Shown here: in pieces, positions 20,459 to 29,663 of the stretch
Numbering within the stretch: the first letter of the stretch is position 1
How the letters are laid out: each line of letters opens with the position of its first letter
Assembly (NCBI RefSeq): GCF_004152865.1
Contig: NZ_SEOO01000006.1
Coordinates: 93,537-157,536 of the forward strand
Origin: Sphingobium cupriresistens
GTDB lineage: Bacteria; Pseudomonadota; Alphaproteobacteria; Sphingomonadales; Sphingomonadaceae
Direction of reading: 5' to 3'
Length of the DNA stretch: 64,000 nucleotides
Program-made: the position numbers and the translations under genes
Notes under the pieces: model-generated
Seen by the model: only the letters and a program-made list of their open reading frames with translations
The model's database searches: none
What the model was told of the DNA's origin: nothing

Positions 20459-22056
20459 TCGTTCGGCTCTGGATCGCAGGCGCTTCCTGCGTCGCGCTGG
20501 CCGCTGCAATGCCCGCCCATGCCCAATCGTCGCCCGATGACAAGCGCGTCGATGTCGTTCCCTATATCGGGGTCGATCAGGTCGTGATGGGACCGCTCAA
20601 GGGCGGCGGCGACGTGCTGACCTACACCAATGTCACCGCGGGCCTGACCGCCGAGGTGCAGAACAGGCGCGTCGAGGCGGCGGTCGATCTGCAATATAAT
20701 CACAGCTTCGGCTGGAGCAGCCAGGCAGTCGATCAGGATGTGCTGAGCGGTTTTGGTCATGCGACCATCAATGTCGCGCGCGGTTTGGGCATCCAGGCAG
20801 GCGGCCTCGCCACGCGGGTCCGCACCGACGGCCTGTCGGGCGCGTCGACGCAACGGGACACTTATACCAGCCAGGTCTGGTCCGGCTATGTCGGGCCGTC
20901 CTATACGACGCAGCTTGGCGACTTCAATATTAACGCCGGCTATCGCCTGGGCTATGCGCGGGTCGATGACAGCGTCGGCCAGAACAGCGTTCAGGGACAG
21001 GCCGGCGGCTCCTTCGCGGATAGCTGGACCCACAGCCTCAACGGATCGATAGGTTTTTCGCCGGACACGGTGCTGCCGGGCGTCGGCCTGACCGCCAGCG
21101 GCGGCTATGACCGCGAGGACGCCAGCCAGCTTGACCAGCGGTTTGAGGACCTGTGGGGCCGGGTCGATGCGACCGTGCCACTCACGCCCACGCTCGCGGC
21201 CGTCGGCGGCATCGGCTATGAAAAGATCGAGATCAGCCAGCGCTCGCCCGAACTGGATGCGGCCGGCGTGCCGCTGATCCGCAACGGCCGCTATGTCACC
21301 GACAAAAGCTCGCCGCGCGCACTGGTCTATAATTTCGACGACATCATCTGGGACGCGGGCGTCTTGTGGCGGCCCAGCCGTCGCACGACGCTCCAGGCGC
21401 GGGTCGGCGAACGCTATGGCGGCATGACCTATCAGGGCAGCTTCCTGTGGCAGGGCCGCGACAGCCATGTGGCTATCATCGTCTTCGACGGGATAGACAG
21501 TTTCGGGCGCATGATCACCGCCGACGTGGCGGCCCTGTCGGGCAGCAATTTCGACGTCGCGCGCAATCCGTTCACCGGAGACATCACCGGCTGCGCCTTC
21601 TCCACCACGGGCGGTGGCCAGTGCTTCAACGATGCCTTGTCGGGCATCACCGACGCCAATTTCCGCTATCGCGGCGTATCGACGCAATATTCGCTGCGGC
21701 GCGGGCCGTGGGGCTGGGGCATTGGCGCGGGCTATTCGCAGCGCAAGTTCATCACGCCCAACGGCCAGACCGTGTTGATCCGCGGATCGCGGGACGAAAA
21801 CTGGTATGGCAACGGGTCGGTCAGCTATATGTTCAACGATCGCGACAGCATCGATCTGGTTGGCTACGTTAATTATTTCGACGCCAGCGGTGGACGGCCA
21901 GATGTGTTGAACTATGGGTCATTCGCCAGCTATTACAAGGGGTTGTCTCGCCGCCTGTCCGCCTCCGCCTCGCTTGGCCTGGACGGGGTGCAGGCGGATG
22001 ATCTGGACACCATCATCAGCGCGATGGGGCAGGTCGGCCTGCGCTACAGCTTCTAA
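20455..22056 (+). CDS. Outer-membrane beta-barrel protein, PEP-CTERM/XrtA system-associated
   Basis: A 533-residue protein with a signal peptide (cleavage after AHA, about residue 23) and alternating-residue strands throughout. It ends in VGLRYSF, with the C-terminal Phe of outer-membrane barrels. It corresponds to the OM protein family that sits between the kinase and the ATPase in XrtA loci. The role is probably polymer export or surface retention (inference). The ATG overlaps the kinase stop (ATGA). A longer frame upstream in the same phase is a shadow of the kinase gene. Confidence 0.85.
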   Translation: MIVRLWIAGASCVALAAAMPAHAQSSPDDKRVDVVPYIGVDQVVMGPLKGGGDVLTYTNVTAGLTAEVQNRRVEAAVDLQYNHSFGWSSQAVDQDVLSGFGHATINVARGLGIQAGGLATRVRTDGLSGASTQRDTYTSQVWSGYVGPSYTTQLGDFNINAGYRLGYARVDDSVGQNSVQGQAGGSFADSWTHSLNGSIGFSPDTVLPGVGLTASGGYDREDASQLDQRFEDLWGRVDATVPLTPTLAAVGGIGYEKIEISQRSPELDAAGVPLIRNGRYVTDKSSPRALVYNFDDIIWDAGVLWRPSRRTTLQARVGERYGGMTYQGSFLWQGRDSHVAIIVFDGIDSFGRMITADVAALSGSNFDVARNPFTGDITGCAFSTTGGGQCFNDALSGITDANFRYRGVSTQYSLRRGPWGWGIGAGYSQRKFITPNGQTVLIRGSRDENWYGNGSVSYMFNDRDSIDLVGYVNYFDASGGRPDVLNYGSFASYYKGLSRRLSASASLGLDGVQADDLDTIISAMGQVGLRYSF

Positions 22057-22079
22057 CCGGTCGCCTTGGAGACGAAGAG

Positions 22080-23816
22080 ATGTACGATCAATTCTACGGA
22101 TTGCAGGGCCGTCCGTTCCAGCTGACGCCGGACCCGCATTATTATTTCGAAAGCGCGACTCATCGCAAGGCGCTGTCCTATCTGGGTTATGGCCTGGCGC
22201 AGGGTGAAGGTTTCATCGTCATCACCGGCGATATCGGCGCGGGCAAGACGACGCTGGTCGGCCATCTGATGCAGACGATCGATCCGGCGCGGCTGACCGC
22301 GGTCAAGATCGTGTCGACCCAGGTGGAGGGCGACGACATGCTGCGCCTCGCCGCGCAGAGTTTCGGCCTGTCCACCGACGGCCTGTCCAAGGCGGCGATC
22401 CTGCAACAGGTCGAAGCCATGCTTCATGCCCAGGCGCGCGCCGGGCGACGCAGCCTGCTGATCGTGGACGAGGCGCAGAACCTGCCCGTTTCCGCGATCG
22501 AGGAATTGCGGATGCTGTCCAACTTCCAGTTGGGGGGGCAGTCCTTGCTCCAGATATTCCTGCTGGGTCAACCGGAGTTTCGCGACCTTCTCCAGTCGCC
22601 CGAACTGGAGCAGTTGCGCCAGCGGGTGATCGCGACCCATCATCTGGAACCGATGATGGCCAATGAAGTCGAACCCTATATCCTTCATCGCCTGGCGATC
22701 GCGGGCTGGAGCGGCGATCCGGCCTTCACGCCGGGTGCCTTTTCCGGTCTCTATGCGGCGACGAATGGCGTGCCCCGTCGCCTGAACGCGCTGGCCAGCC
22801 GGGTGCTGCTGCTGGGCGCGATCGAACAATTGCACGTCATCGACGAGGAGGTCGTGGACGCCGTCGTGGCGGATATGGGCCTGGACGTCGATATCGCGCC
22901 GGCGCAAATTGCGCCGTCGCTGCTCGATGTCGCCGAGGAACCGGAAGCGGTCGAACAGGAGTCCGTCGAACTGGCGGTCGCGGAGGAGAGCGTCGAGGAG
23001 GAACAGATCGAGGATCAGCCCGCCCCGCCACCCTTTAGCTACCATCCGGCCGAGGATCAGGTTGCCGATGAGCTGGCCGAAGAAGACACTATCGAACTGG
23101 ATGCCGCCTGGGCGCGGCCGGACAGGACGACGGCCGAGATCGAACCGGTCGCCGCGGCCGCCTTCGATCCGGTCGAACCGGAAGACGATTATGCGGTCGA
23201 AGAGCCTGTGACGCCCAGCGTCGCAGCGCCGTTCGCCCGCCCGGCCTTCGCCGCCTTTGCGCCGCCGCAAGCGGTGGAGTCTGTGGTCGAACCGGAAGCC
23301 GAGCTTGACCCCGTCGAAGATGAAGCCGAGCCGGAGGTTGCCGATGTTGCGGCGCCGTTCGCGCTGGAGCAGGACGAAGCCGACAGCGTCGTGGAGGCCG
23401 AACCGTCGGTCGCGGTCGAGGCTTTCGATGACGTCGAACCGTTGGTCGAAGCCGAGTCGGTTGAAGCCGTACCCGAATCCTTTGTCGAACCGGCGGCAGA
23501 AGCGTTGGACACGGTGGATGCCGTCGATATCGAGGTTCTGCGCGCCGACATGCTGGGTGAGATCGAGGCGCTGCGCGCCGAGATCGCATCGCTGCGGGCG
23601 GTGCAGTCGCACATTCCCTTTGGCCAGCCGGTACAGGCGGAAATCGATCCGGAAGCGCTCAAGGGCTGTTTCACCCTGATCGAGGAACGGCTGTCGGCGC
23701 TGGAGTTCCGCGCCGAGGAGCAGGATACGGCCCTGCGCCGCGTGCTGACCCTGCTGGTGGACTGGGTGGAGCGTGAGGAGCGGATGGCGGATGTACAGGC
23801 AGGCGTCGCCGCCTGA
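22080..23816 (+). CDS. XrtA/PEP-CTERM-associated ATPase with a long acidic extension
   Basis: A 578-residue protein. Residues 1 to about 275 are the ExeA/GspA-like AAA ATPase typical of XrtA loci (Walker A GDIGAGKTT at 50-58, Walker B LLIVDEAQNL from 126). Family members are usually about 270-350 residues. Here about 200 residues rich in Glu, Val, Ala and Pro (roughly 280-480) follow, then a predicted coiled coil (about 490-570). The extension has no recognisable fold and appears disordered. The ATPase is thought to energise or regulate export machinery; the extension may be a tether. Confidence 0.88.
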   Translation: MYDQFYGLQGRPFQLTPDPHYYFESATHRKALSYLGYGLAQGEGFIVITGDIGAGKTTLVGHLMQTIDPARLTAVKIVSTQVEGDDMLRLAAQSFGLSTDGLSKAAILQQVEAMLHAQARAGRRSLLIVDEAQNLPVSAIEELRMLSNFQLGGQSLLQIFLLGQPEFRDLLQSPELEQLRQRVIATHHLEPMMANEVEPYILHRLAIAGWSGDPAFTPGAFSGLYAATNGVPRRLNALASRVLLLGAIEQLHVIDEEVVDAVVADMGLDVDIAPAQIAPSLLDVAEEPEAVEQESVELAVAEESVEEEQIEDQPAPPPFSYHPAEDQVADELAEEDTIELDAAWARPDRTTAEIEPVAAAAFDPVEPEDDYAVEEPVTPSVAAPFARPAFAAFAPPQAVESVVEPEAELDPVEDEAEPEVADVAAPFALEQDEADSVVEAEPSVAVEAFDDVEPLVEAESVEAVPESFVEPAAEALDTVDAVDIEVLRADMLGEIEALRAEIASLRAVQSHIPFGQPVQAEIDPEALKGCFTLIEERLSALEFRAEEQDTALRRVLTLLVDWVEREERMADVQAGVAA

Positions 23817-23846
23817 CGCCTATATGACGGATAAGGTTAGACAATC

Positions 23847-24692
23847 ATGCAGAACGCCCTGTCTGTCGATGTCGAGGATTGGTTCCAGGTCGGCGCGTTC
23901 GAGCGCACGCTCAAGCGTGCCGACTGGGACGGCCTGACCCATCGGGTCGAAGCCAATAGCGACGCCGTGCTGGACCTGTTCGCGCAGGCCGACGTCAAAG
24001 CGACCTTCTTCACCCTGGGCTGGGTGGCGGAGCGCTATCCTGCGCTCATGCGGCGCATTGCGGATGCCGGCCATGAAGTCGCCAGCCATGGGTACGACCA
24101 TGCCCGCGTTTTCACCTTCACCCCGGAAGAATTTCGCGCCGACCTGCGCAAGTCGCGCGCCATATTGGAGGATGCGAGCGGGCAGGCGGTCACCGGCTAT
24201 CGCGCGCCCAGCTTCTCCATCGATCCGCGCACGCCCTGGGCGCATATGATCCTGGCGGAGGAAGGCTATCGCTATTCCTCCAGCGTCGCGCCGATCCGGC
24301 ACGACCATTATGGCTGGCCCGATTCGCCGCGCTTCGCCTGGAAGCCGGTGGCGGGATCGGATCTGGTCGAATTGCCCGTCACCACCGCCAAATGGGGCAA
24401 GCGCACATTGGCGGCGGGGGGTGGGGGCTTTTTCCGCCTGCTGCCATACGCCTTTTCGCGCTGGGCGATCCGGCAGGTCAATGACCAGGCTGGCCGCCCC
24501 GCGATCATCTATTTCCATCCCTGGGAAATCGACCCGGACCAACCGCGCGTTTCGGGCGCGCCGCTGCGGTCGCGCCTGCGTCATTACAGCAACCTGTCGG
24601 TGATGGCGGCCAAACTGCGTCGCCTGACCCGCGATTTCGCCTGGACTCGCGTCGATGCGCTGGCGGACGCGGAAGCGGCGCGCGCGTCATGA
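23847..24692 (+). CDS. Polysaccharide deacetylase, PEP-CTERM locus subfamily
   Basis: A 281-residue NodB-type carbohydrate esterase with no signal peptide. The metal and catalytic motifs are SVDVEDWF (residues 6-13), the HEVASHGYDHARV histidine motif and the YRAPSFSID arginine/proline motif. It probably removes N-acetyl groups from the polymer or its precursor. The DUF3473-like C-terminus with FHPWEIDPDQPR is typical of the subfamily. It overlaps the following FemAB gene by 4 bp. Confidence 0.92.
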   Translation: MQNALSVDVEDWFQVGAFERTLKRADWDGLTHRVEANSDAVLDLFAQADVKATFFTLGWVAERYPALMRRIADAGHEVASHGYDHARVFTFTPEEFRADLRKSRAILEDASGQAVTGYRAPSFSIDPRTPWAHMILAEEGYRYSSSVAPIRHDHYGWPDSPRFAWKPVAGSDLVELPVTTAKWGKRTLAAGGGGFFRLLPYAFSRWAIRQVNDQAGRPAIIYFHPWEIDPDQPRVSGAPLRSRLRHYSNLSVMAAKLRRLTRDFAWTRVDALADAEAARAS

Positions 24693-25759
24693 TGGTCGGC
24701 AATCTCGCCGGCTTGGGCGTCACGATGCTGGACGTTGACGATCCCACTCAGGCGCAGGCTGCCGACGCTTTCGTCATGGCCCATTCCGACGGCACGCCCT
24801 TTCATCGCACCGCCTGGCTGCGCGCGATCACGCAGGCGATGGGGCACCGCGCGCTGCTGCTCGCCGCCTTCGCGCCCTCTGGCCAAATTCGGGGCTTGTT
24901 GCCTCTGCACCATGTAAAGAGCCGGTTGTTCGGTGATGCGCTGGTGTCGTCGGCTTTTGCGGTCGATGGCGGATTGCTGGTTGCGGATGACCGGGCGACA
25001 GCAGCGCTCGCCGTTGCGGCCCAGGGGCTGGCGGGCGACAGAGGCGGTCCGCCGCTGGAATTGCGCGGCGGGCCTGCGCCGGGCGGCGACTGGCAGCGGC
25101 GCGAAGGCGAATATGTCGGCTTTGTCCGGCCGCTGGCCGCAGATGACGAAGCGGACCTGCGCGCCATCCCGCGCAAGCATCGCGCCGAACTGCGCAAGGC
25201 GCTCGCCAATTCGTCGCTCAATGTCGAAACCGGGCGCAGCGATCGTCTGCGGCGCGACCATTATCGCGTTTATGCGGCCAGCGTTCGCAATCTGGGCACG
25301 CCTGTCTTCCCCAAACAGCTGTTTCACTCGGTGTTGCAACAGTTTGGCGAGGATGCCGACATTTTGGTGGTGCGCGAAGGTGATCGGCCTGTGTCCGCGG
25401 TGCTGACGCTTTATCATCAGGGGCGGGTGATGCCCTATTGGGGCGGCGGCGTCGCCGATGCGCGGCGGCTGCGCTCCAACGAACTCATGTATTATCGGCT
25501 GATGGGGCATGGCCGGGCGCGTGGCATGAGCCAGTTCGATTTCGGCCGCTCCAAGGTTGGCAGCGGGCAGGCGGCGTGGAAGAAGAGCTTCGGCTTCGAT
25601 CCTGTCCCGCGCGTCTATCATGGCTGGTCGGCGGATGGCGCCAGGCGCGACGTCAATCCGACCAGCGCCAAATATCAACGGAGGATCAACCTGTGGAAGC
25701 GTCTGCCGCTGCCCGTCGCCAATCTGCTGGGGCCGATGATATCGCGCGGCCTTGGTTGA
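24689..25759 (+). CDS. FemAB family protein, XrtA/PEP-CTERM-associated (copy 1)
   Basis: A 356-residue member of the FemAB/GNAT-fold family found in XrtA loci. The subfamily segments are DGTPFHRTAWLRAI, LELRGGPAPGG, RKHRAELRKAL, NLGTPVFPK and FDFGRSKVGSGQAAWKKSFGF. FemAB proteins transfer aminoacyl groups from charged tRNA; the acceptor and donor here are unknown. The start overlaps the deacetylase stop by 4 bp. A homologous gene follows directly, with 56 bp between them. Confidence 0.88.
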   Translation: MMVGNLAGLGVTMLDVDDPTQAQAADAFVMAHSDGTPFHRTAWLRAITQAMGHRALLLAAFAPSGQIRGLLPLHHVKSRLFGDALVSSAFAVDGGLLVADDRATAALAVAAQGLAGDRGGPPLELRGGPAPGGDWQRREGEYVGFVRPLAADDEADLRAIPRKHRAELRKALANSSLNVETGRSDRLRRDHYRVYAASVRNLGTPVFPKQLFHSVLQQFGEDADILVVREGDRPVSAVLTLYHQGRVMPYWGGGVADARRLRSNELMYYRLMGHGRARGMSQFDFGRSKVGSGQAAWKKSFGFDPVPRVYHGWSADGARRDVNPTSAKYQRRINLWKRLPLPVANLLGPMISRGLG

Positions 25760-25815
25760 TACGCATACAAAATATTCAATCCTGACCGCTAGGTTCGGGC
25801 GGGGGTGACGAGGGA

Positions 25816-26898
25816 ATGACGTCCATGAATGCAATCACCGGTCTGGGGGTCATCGTCGATGAAGCGCGCCTGTCCGATGCCGTGACCGTCGCCGAGATCG
25901 ACGCCTGGGTCTGCGCCCAGCCGGCTTCGACCCCCTTCCATCGGCCTGGCTGGATCATGGGGGTCGAAGCAGGCACCGGGCAAAAGGCCAAGATGCTGGT
26001 CGCGCGCCAGATCGACGGGGCGATCGTCGGCCTGTTGCCGCTGACCTATATCCGTTCGATCTTGTTTGGACGTGCGCTGGTGGGGAGTGGCTTTGCCGTC
26101 GATGGCGGCATATTGGCCAGCCATCGCAAGGCCGGGCCGGCGCTGGCCGACGCCGCCTGGACCCTGGCGGAACAACTGGGCTGCGACACGCTGGAATTGC
26201 GCGGCGGGGAAGCGCCCGGCGGTCCGATTTGGCAGGAGAAGGCGGACGCCTATCTGGGCTTCTCGCGTGCGCTCGCGGCCGATGACGAGGCGGAACTGAA
26301 GGCCGTCCCCAAGCGCCACCGGGCGGAAATCCGCAAGGGGATGGCGAACGACCTGCAATTCGAGACGGGGCGCGACAAGCGGATGCGCGACATCCATTAC
26401 CGGCTCTACGCCCATAGCGTTCATAATCTGGGCACGCCGGTCTTCCCGCGCGCCTTGTTCGACCAGATCATGGACCGGTTCGGCGACGACGCCGACATCG
26501 CTCTGGTTTCAAAGGATGACGTGCCGCTGTCGGCGGTCATCAGCTTCTATCATCGCGGCGCCTGTATGCCCTATTGGCATGGCGCGGGCGAAGGCGCACG
26601 CGCGATGCGATCCAACGAATTTCTCTATTTCAGTTTGATGCGGGCCGCACGCGAGCGGGGCTGCGCCGTCTTCGATTTCGGCCGGTCGAAGGTCGGCACC
26701 GGCCCCGCCGCCTGGAAGAAGACCTGGGGGTTCGAGGGCGAACCGCTCGGCTATCATCTGCGCACCGCGCCGGGTAAGGAGACGCGCGACGTCAATCCGC
26801 TGTCTCCGCAATATCGGCGTAAGGTCGAATATTGGAAGAAACTGCCCGAATCGATCGCCAACCTGATCGGGCCGCATATTGCGCGAGGGCTGGGATGA
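25816..26898 (+). CDS. FemAB family protein, XrtA/PEP-CTERM-associated (copy 2)
   Basis: A 360-residue paralogue of the preceding gene, alignable along its whole length: STPFHRPGWIM, LELRGGEAPGG, KRHRAEIRKGM, HNLGTPVFPR, FDFGRSKVGTGPAAWKKTWGF. The copies differ enough to suggest separate roles, not a recent duplication. The start codon could also be the ATG 9 bp downstream. It overlaps the glycosyltransferase start by 4 bp (26895-26898). Confidence 0.88.
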   Translation: MTSMNAITGLGVIVDEARLSDAVTVAEIDAWVCAQPASTPFHRPGWIMGVEAGTGQKAKMLVARQIDGAIVGLLPLTYIRSILFGRALVGSGFAVDGGILASHRKAGPALADAAWTLAEQLGCDTLELRGGEAPGGPIWQEKADAYLGFSRALAADDEAELKAVPKRHRAEIRKGMANDLQFETGRDKRMRDIHYRLYAHSVHNLGTPVFPRALFDQIMDRFGDDADIALVSKDDVPLSAVISFYHRGACMPYWHGAGEGARAMRSNEFLYFSLMRAARERGCAVFDFGRSKVGTGPAAWKKTWGFEGEPLGYHLRTAPGKETRDVNPLSPQYRRKVEYWKKLPESIANLIGPHIARGLG

Positions 26899-28121
26899 CC
26901 GGCGAGATACTTTTCCTCTGCCACCGCATCCCCTTTCCACCGGACCGGGGCGACAAGATCCGCTCCTATCACCTGCTCCAGCGGTTGGCGCAAATCGCGC
27001 CCGTCCATGTCGGCTGCTTTGCCGACGATGATCGCGACATGGGTTTTGCAAGCGACATGGCGCAGGTCGCGGTCAGCCAGTGCGTGCTGATGCGCGACCG
27101 GTCGAAACTGGTCGCCGGGCTGACGGGTCTGGCCAAACGCCAGTCGCTCCTCGTGTCGCTGTTCGATCATCCCGGCCTGCATCGCTGGGTGGCGCAGACG
27201 CTGGCGCAGCGACCGATCCGCGCCGTCGTCGCCTATTCGGCGCAGATGGCGCATTTCGTGCCCGTGCTGCCCGCTGACGTGCGTTTCCTGATGGATTTCG
27301 TCGATTTCGATTCCGCCAAATATGCGACCTATGGCGCAGAAGGGGCGGGACCGATGGGCTGGATCAACCGGCGCGAGGGCCGAGTGTTGCTCGACTTCGA
27401 ACGGCGGACGGCGGCGCGCGCCGACATCAGCAGCTTCGTCAGTGAAGCGGAGGCCGCCCTGTTCCGCGACGCTTGCGGCCTGGACGCCAACCGCGTGGTC
27501 GCAATCGAGAATGGCGTGGCGCTGGACTATTTCGATCCGGCGGCGGATTTTCCTGCCGTCGATCGCGGGGAGGGGCCGCTGCTCGTCTTCACCGGGCAGA
27601 TGGATTATCGCCCCAATGTCGAGGCGGTCGAGAGTTTCGCGCGCCAGAGTTTGCCCGCCATTCGCATCGTTCATCCCGATGCCCGCTTCGCCATTGTCGG
27701 GCGCAATCCGGCCAAGGCGGTGGAGGCGTTGGCCGACTTGCCCGGCGTGATCGTGACCGGCGGAGTGCCCGATGTGCGTGGCTGGCTGGCGGCGGCGGAT
27801 GTCGTCGTCGCGCCGCTGCGGATCGCGCGCGGCATCCAGAACAAGGTGCTGGAGGCGATGGCGATGGCGAGGCCAGTCGTCGCCTCGCCGCAGGCGGCCG
27901 AAGGAATCGACGCCAGCGACGACGTCCATTTTCTGGTCGCCGCCAATCCGGCGGAAGAAGCGGCGAAGATCGTCGCGCTGCTGGCGGACTCTGCGCGTGC
28001 GCAGCGACTGGGCCTCGCCGGGCGCAAGCGGACGGAGGAACGCTATCGCTGGTCCGCTACGTTGGCGGCGCTGCCCGACCTGCTGCTGGGATCGCCCGCC
28101 CAGAGCGCGTGCGCGGCGTGA
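26895..28121 (+). CDS. TIGR03087-type PEP-CTERM/XrtA glycosyltransferase
   Basis: A 408-residue GT-B fold, GT4-like glycosyltransferase. The N-terminus ILFLCHRIPFPPDRGDKIRS is the hallmark of this XrtA-associated subfamily. The C-terminal nucleotide-sugar domain holds LLVFTGQMDYRPN and the donor-binding segment APLRIARGIQNKVLEAMAMA with its Glu. The ATG overlaps the FemAB stop and the GTG of the next gene overlaps this stop, so it is coupled on both sides. It adds one sugar of the repeat unit; which sugar cannot be read from the sequence. Confidence 0.9.
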   Translation: MTGEILFLCHRIPFPPDRGDKIRSYHLLQRLAQIAPVHVGCFADDDRDMGFASDMAQVAVSQCVLMRDRSKLVAGLTGLAKRQSLLVSLFDHPGLHRWVAQTLAQRPIRAVVAYSAQMAHFVPVLPADVRFLMDFVDFDSAKYATYGAEGAGPMGWINRREGRVLLDFERRTAARADISSFVSEAEAALFRDACGLDANRVVAIENGVALDYFDPAADFPAVDRGEGPLLVFTGQMDYRPNVEAVESFARQSLPAIRIVHPDARFAIVGRNPAKAVEALADLPGVIVTGGVPDVRGWLAAADVVVAPLRIARGIQNKVLEAMAMARPVVASPQAAEGIDASDDVHFLVAANPAEEAAKIVALLADSARAQRLGLAGRKRTEERYRWSATLAALPDLLLGSPAQSACAA

Positions 28122-29653
28122 ACGAACGGGCGATCTCCATGGACCGGATGCCGCTCACAGACCTGACCGGCTGGCGCGGTCATCTGATCGCGCTGGGCGT
28201 CGTCGCTTTTGCGATCATCGCGCTGTTCTTCGCCGATGTCCGGGGCATGGTGTCGATCTGGTGGAACGCCTCCACCTTCGGCCACTGCCTCTTCATCCCC
28301 TTCCTCATCGCCTGGCTGGTGCAGCAGCGCCTGCCCGGATTGCGGCAACTGGAGCCGGTCGCCTGGACGCCGGGGCTGGTCTGGCTGGGGGCGGGCGCGC
28401 TGGCCTGGCTGCTGGGCGCAGCGGCGGGCGTGGCGATGGTGCGCCACGGCGCACTGATTATGATGTTGCAGGGTGCGACCATCGCGCTGCTCGGCCCGGC
28501 GGTGGCGCGGGCGCTGCTCTTCCCGCTTTTCTACGCCTTTTTCATGGTGCCCTTTGGTGAGGAGATCGTGCCGCCGCTGCAACTGGTAACGGCGCGTCTC
28601 GCCATGCTGCTGCTCGACCTGTCTGGCGTGCCGGCGCATATGGAGGGCATCTTCATTACGACGCCGACCGGCTATTTCGAAGTGGCCGAGGCCTGTTCGG
28701 GCGCGAAATTCCTGATCGCCATGACCGCCTATGGCGTATTGGTCTGCAATGTCTGTTTCAAAAGCTGGTCGCGGCGCGCGGTGTTCATCGTCGGAGCGCT
28801 CAGCCTGTCGGTGCTGGCCAATGGCGTGCGCGCCTTCGCCACCATATTGGTCGCGCATCTCACCACCGTCGATGCCGCCGTCGGGTTCGACCATGTCGTC
28901 TATGGCTGGGTCTTTTTTGCGATCGTGATGGCGATCGTCATGGCCACCGCCTGGCCCTTCTTCGATCGCAAGCCGGGCGATCCCTGGTTCGATCCGCGCG
29001 CCCTGCAAGGCGCGGTGCGTGCGTCGCCGCGCACCGGCACAATTGCCGGAGGTGCGCTGGCGGTGATCGTCGCGGCGCCCCTGTGGCTCGCCACGACCGC
29101 CGCGACCGCCGATCCGCTGCCGCTTGCACTGACCCTGCCCATGGTGGAGGGCTGGACCCGGACCGACGCGCGCCATGCCTATCCGTGGACGCCGCGTTTC
29201 GATGGCGCGGATCATTTCGTCATCGGCCGCTACCGCAACGGACGAGGGCAAGTCGTGGACCTCGCCATCGCCGCCTTTGCGCGACAGGAAGAGGGGCGCG
29301 AACTGGTGGGCTTCGGCCAGGGGGCGGCCGATCCCGACAGCGAATGGGTCTGGTCGTCGCCGGCCCGCGCGCCCGCTTATGGCCGGGGCGAGCAGATCAC
29401 CGCGCCTGGCCCGGTGGTGCGCCACGTCGTGAGCTTTTACGGCATAGGCGGCGGCGCATTGTCGGGCAGCAAGCCTGCGGTCAAGCTGGCGACGATGAAG
29501 GCCCGGCTGCTGGGGCAGGATCAGCGTGCCGTCGCCCTGTTGGTGTCGGCGGAAGACGCCGAAGGGCGTCCGTCCGACTCGGCGATCGCGGCGTTCCTGA
29601 CCGATTTGGGCGATGTGCGGGTTTTGGCTGACCGCAGCGTCGGCATCCGCTAG
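28118..29653 (+). CDS. xrtA: Exosortase A fused to an EpsI (DUF3485) domain
   Basis: A 511-residue membrane protein. Residues about 20-285 form the multi-helix exosortase, the transpeptidase-like enzyme that processes PEP-CTERM proteins. The catalytic triad is Cys193 in EACSGAKFL, Arg238 in NGVRAF and His259 in FDHVVYGW. Residues about 310-511 form a periplasmic EpsI/DUF3485 domain, which is a separate gene in many XrtA loci. The start is the GTG at 28118 overlapping the previous stop; an ATG at 28139 is possible. No PEP-CTERM substrate is encoded in the window. Confidence 0.92.
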   Translation: MNERAISMDRMPLTDLTGWRGHLIALGVVAFAIIALFFADVRGMVSIWWNASTFGHCLFIPFLIAWLVQQRLPGLRQLEPVAWTPGLVWLGAGALAWLLGAAAGVAMVRHGALIMMLQGATIALLGPAVARALLFPLFYAFFMVPFGEEIVPPLQLVTARLAMLLLDLSGVPAHMEGIFITTPTGYFEVAEACSGAKFLIAMTAYGVLVCNVCFKSWSRRAVFIVGALSLSVLANGVRAFATILVAHLTTVDAAVGFDHVVYGWVFFAIVMAIVMATAWPFFDRKPGDPWFDPRALQGAVRASPRTGTIAGGALAVIVAAPLWLATTAATADPLPLALTLPMVEGWTRTDARHAYPWTPRFDGADHFVIGRYRNGRGQVVDLAIAAFARQEEGRELVGFGQGAADPDSEWVWSSPARAPAYGRGEQITAPGPVVRHVVSFYGIGGGALSGSKPAVKLATMKARLLGQDQRAVALLVSAEDAEGRPSDSAIAAFLTDLGDVRVLADRSVGIR

Positions 29654-29663
29654 GGAAGTTCGC

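Noticed and set aside
27473..28117. 215-codon N-terminal extension of the exosortase frame
   Set aside because: This segment lies inside the glycosyltransferase gene in another phase and is Arg/Gly/Ala-rich; the GTG at 28118 coupled to the previous stop is a better start.
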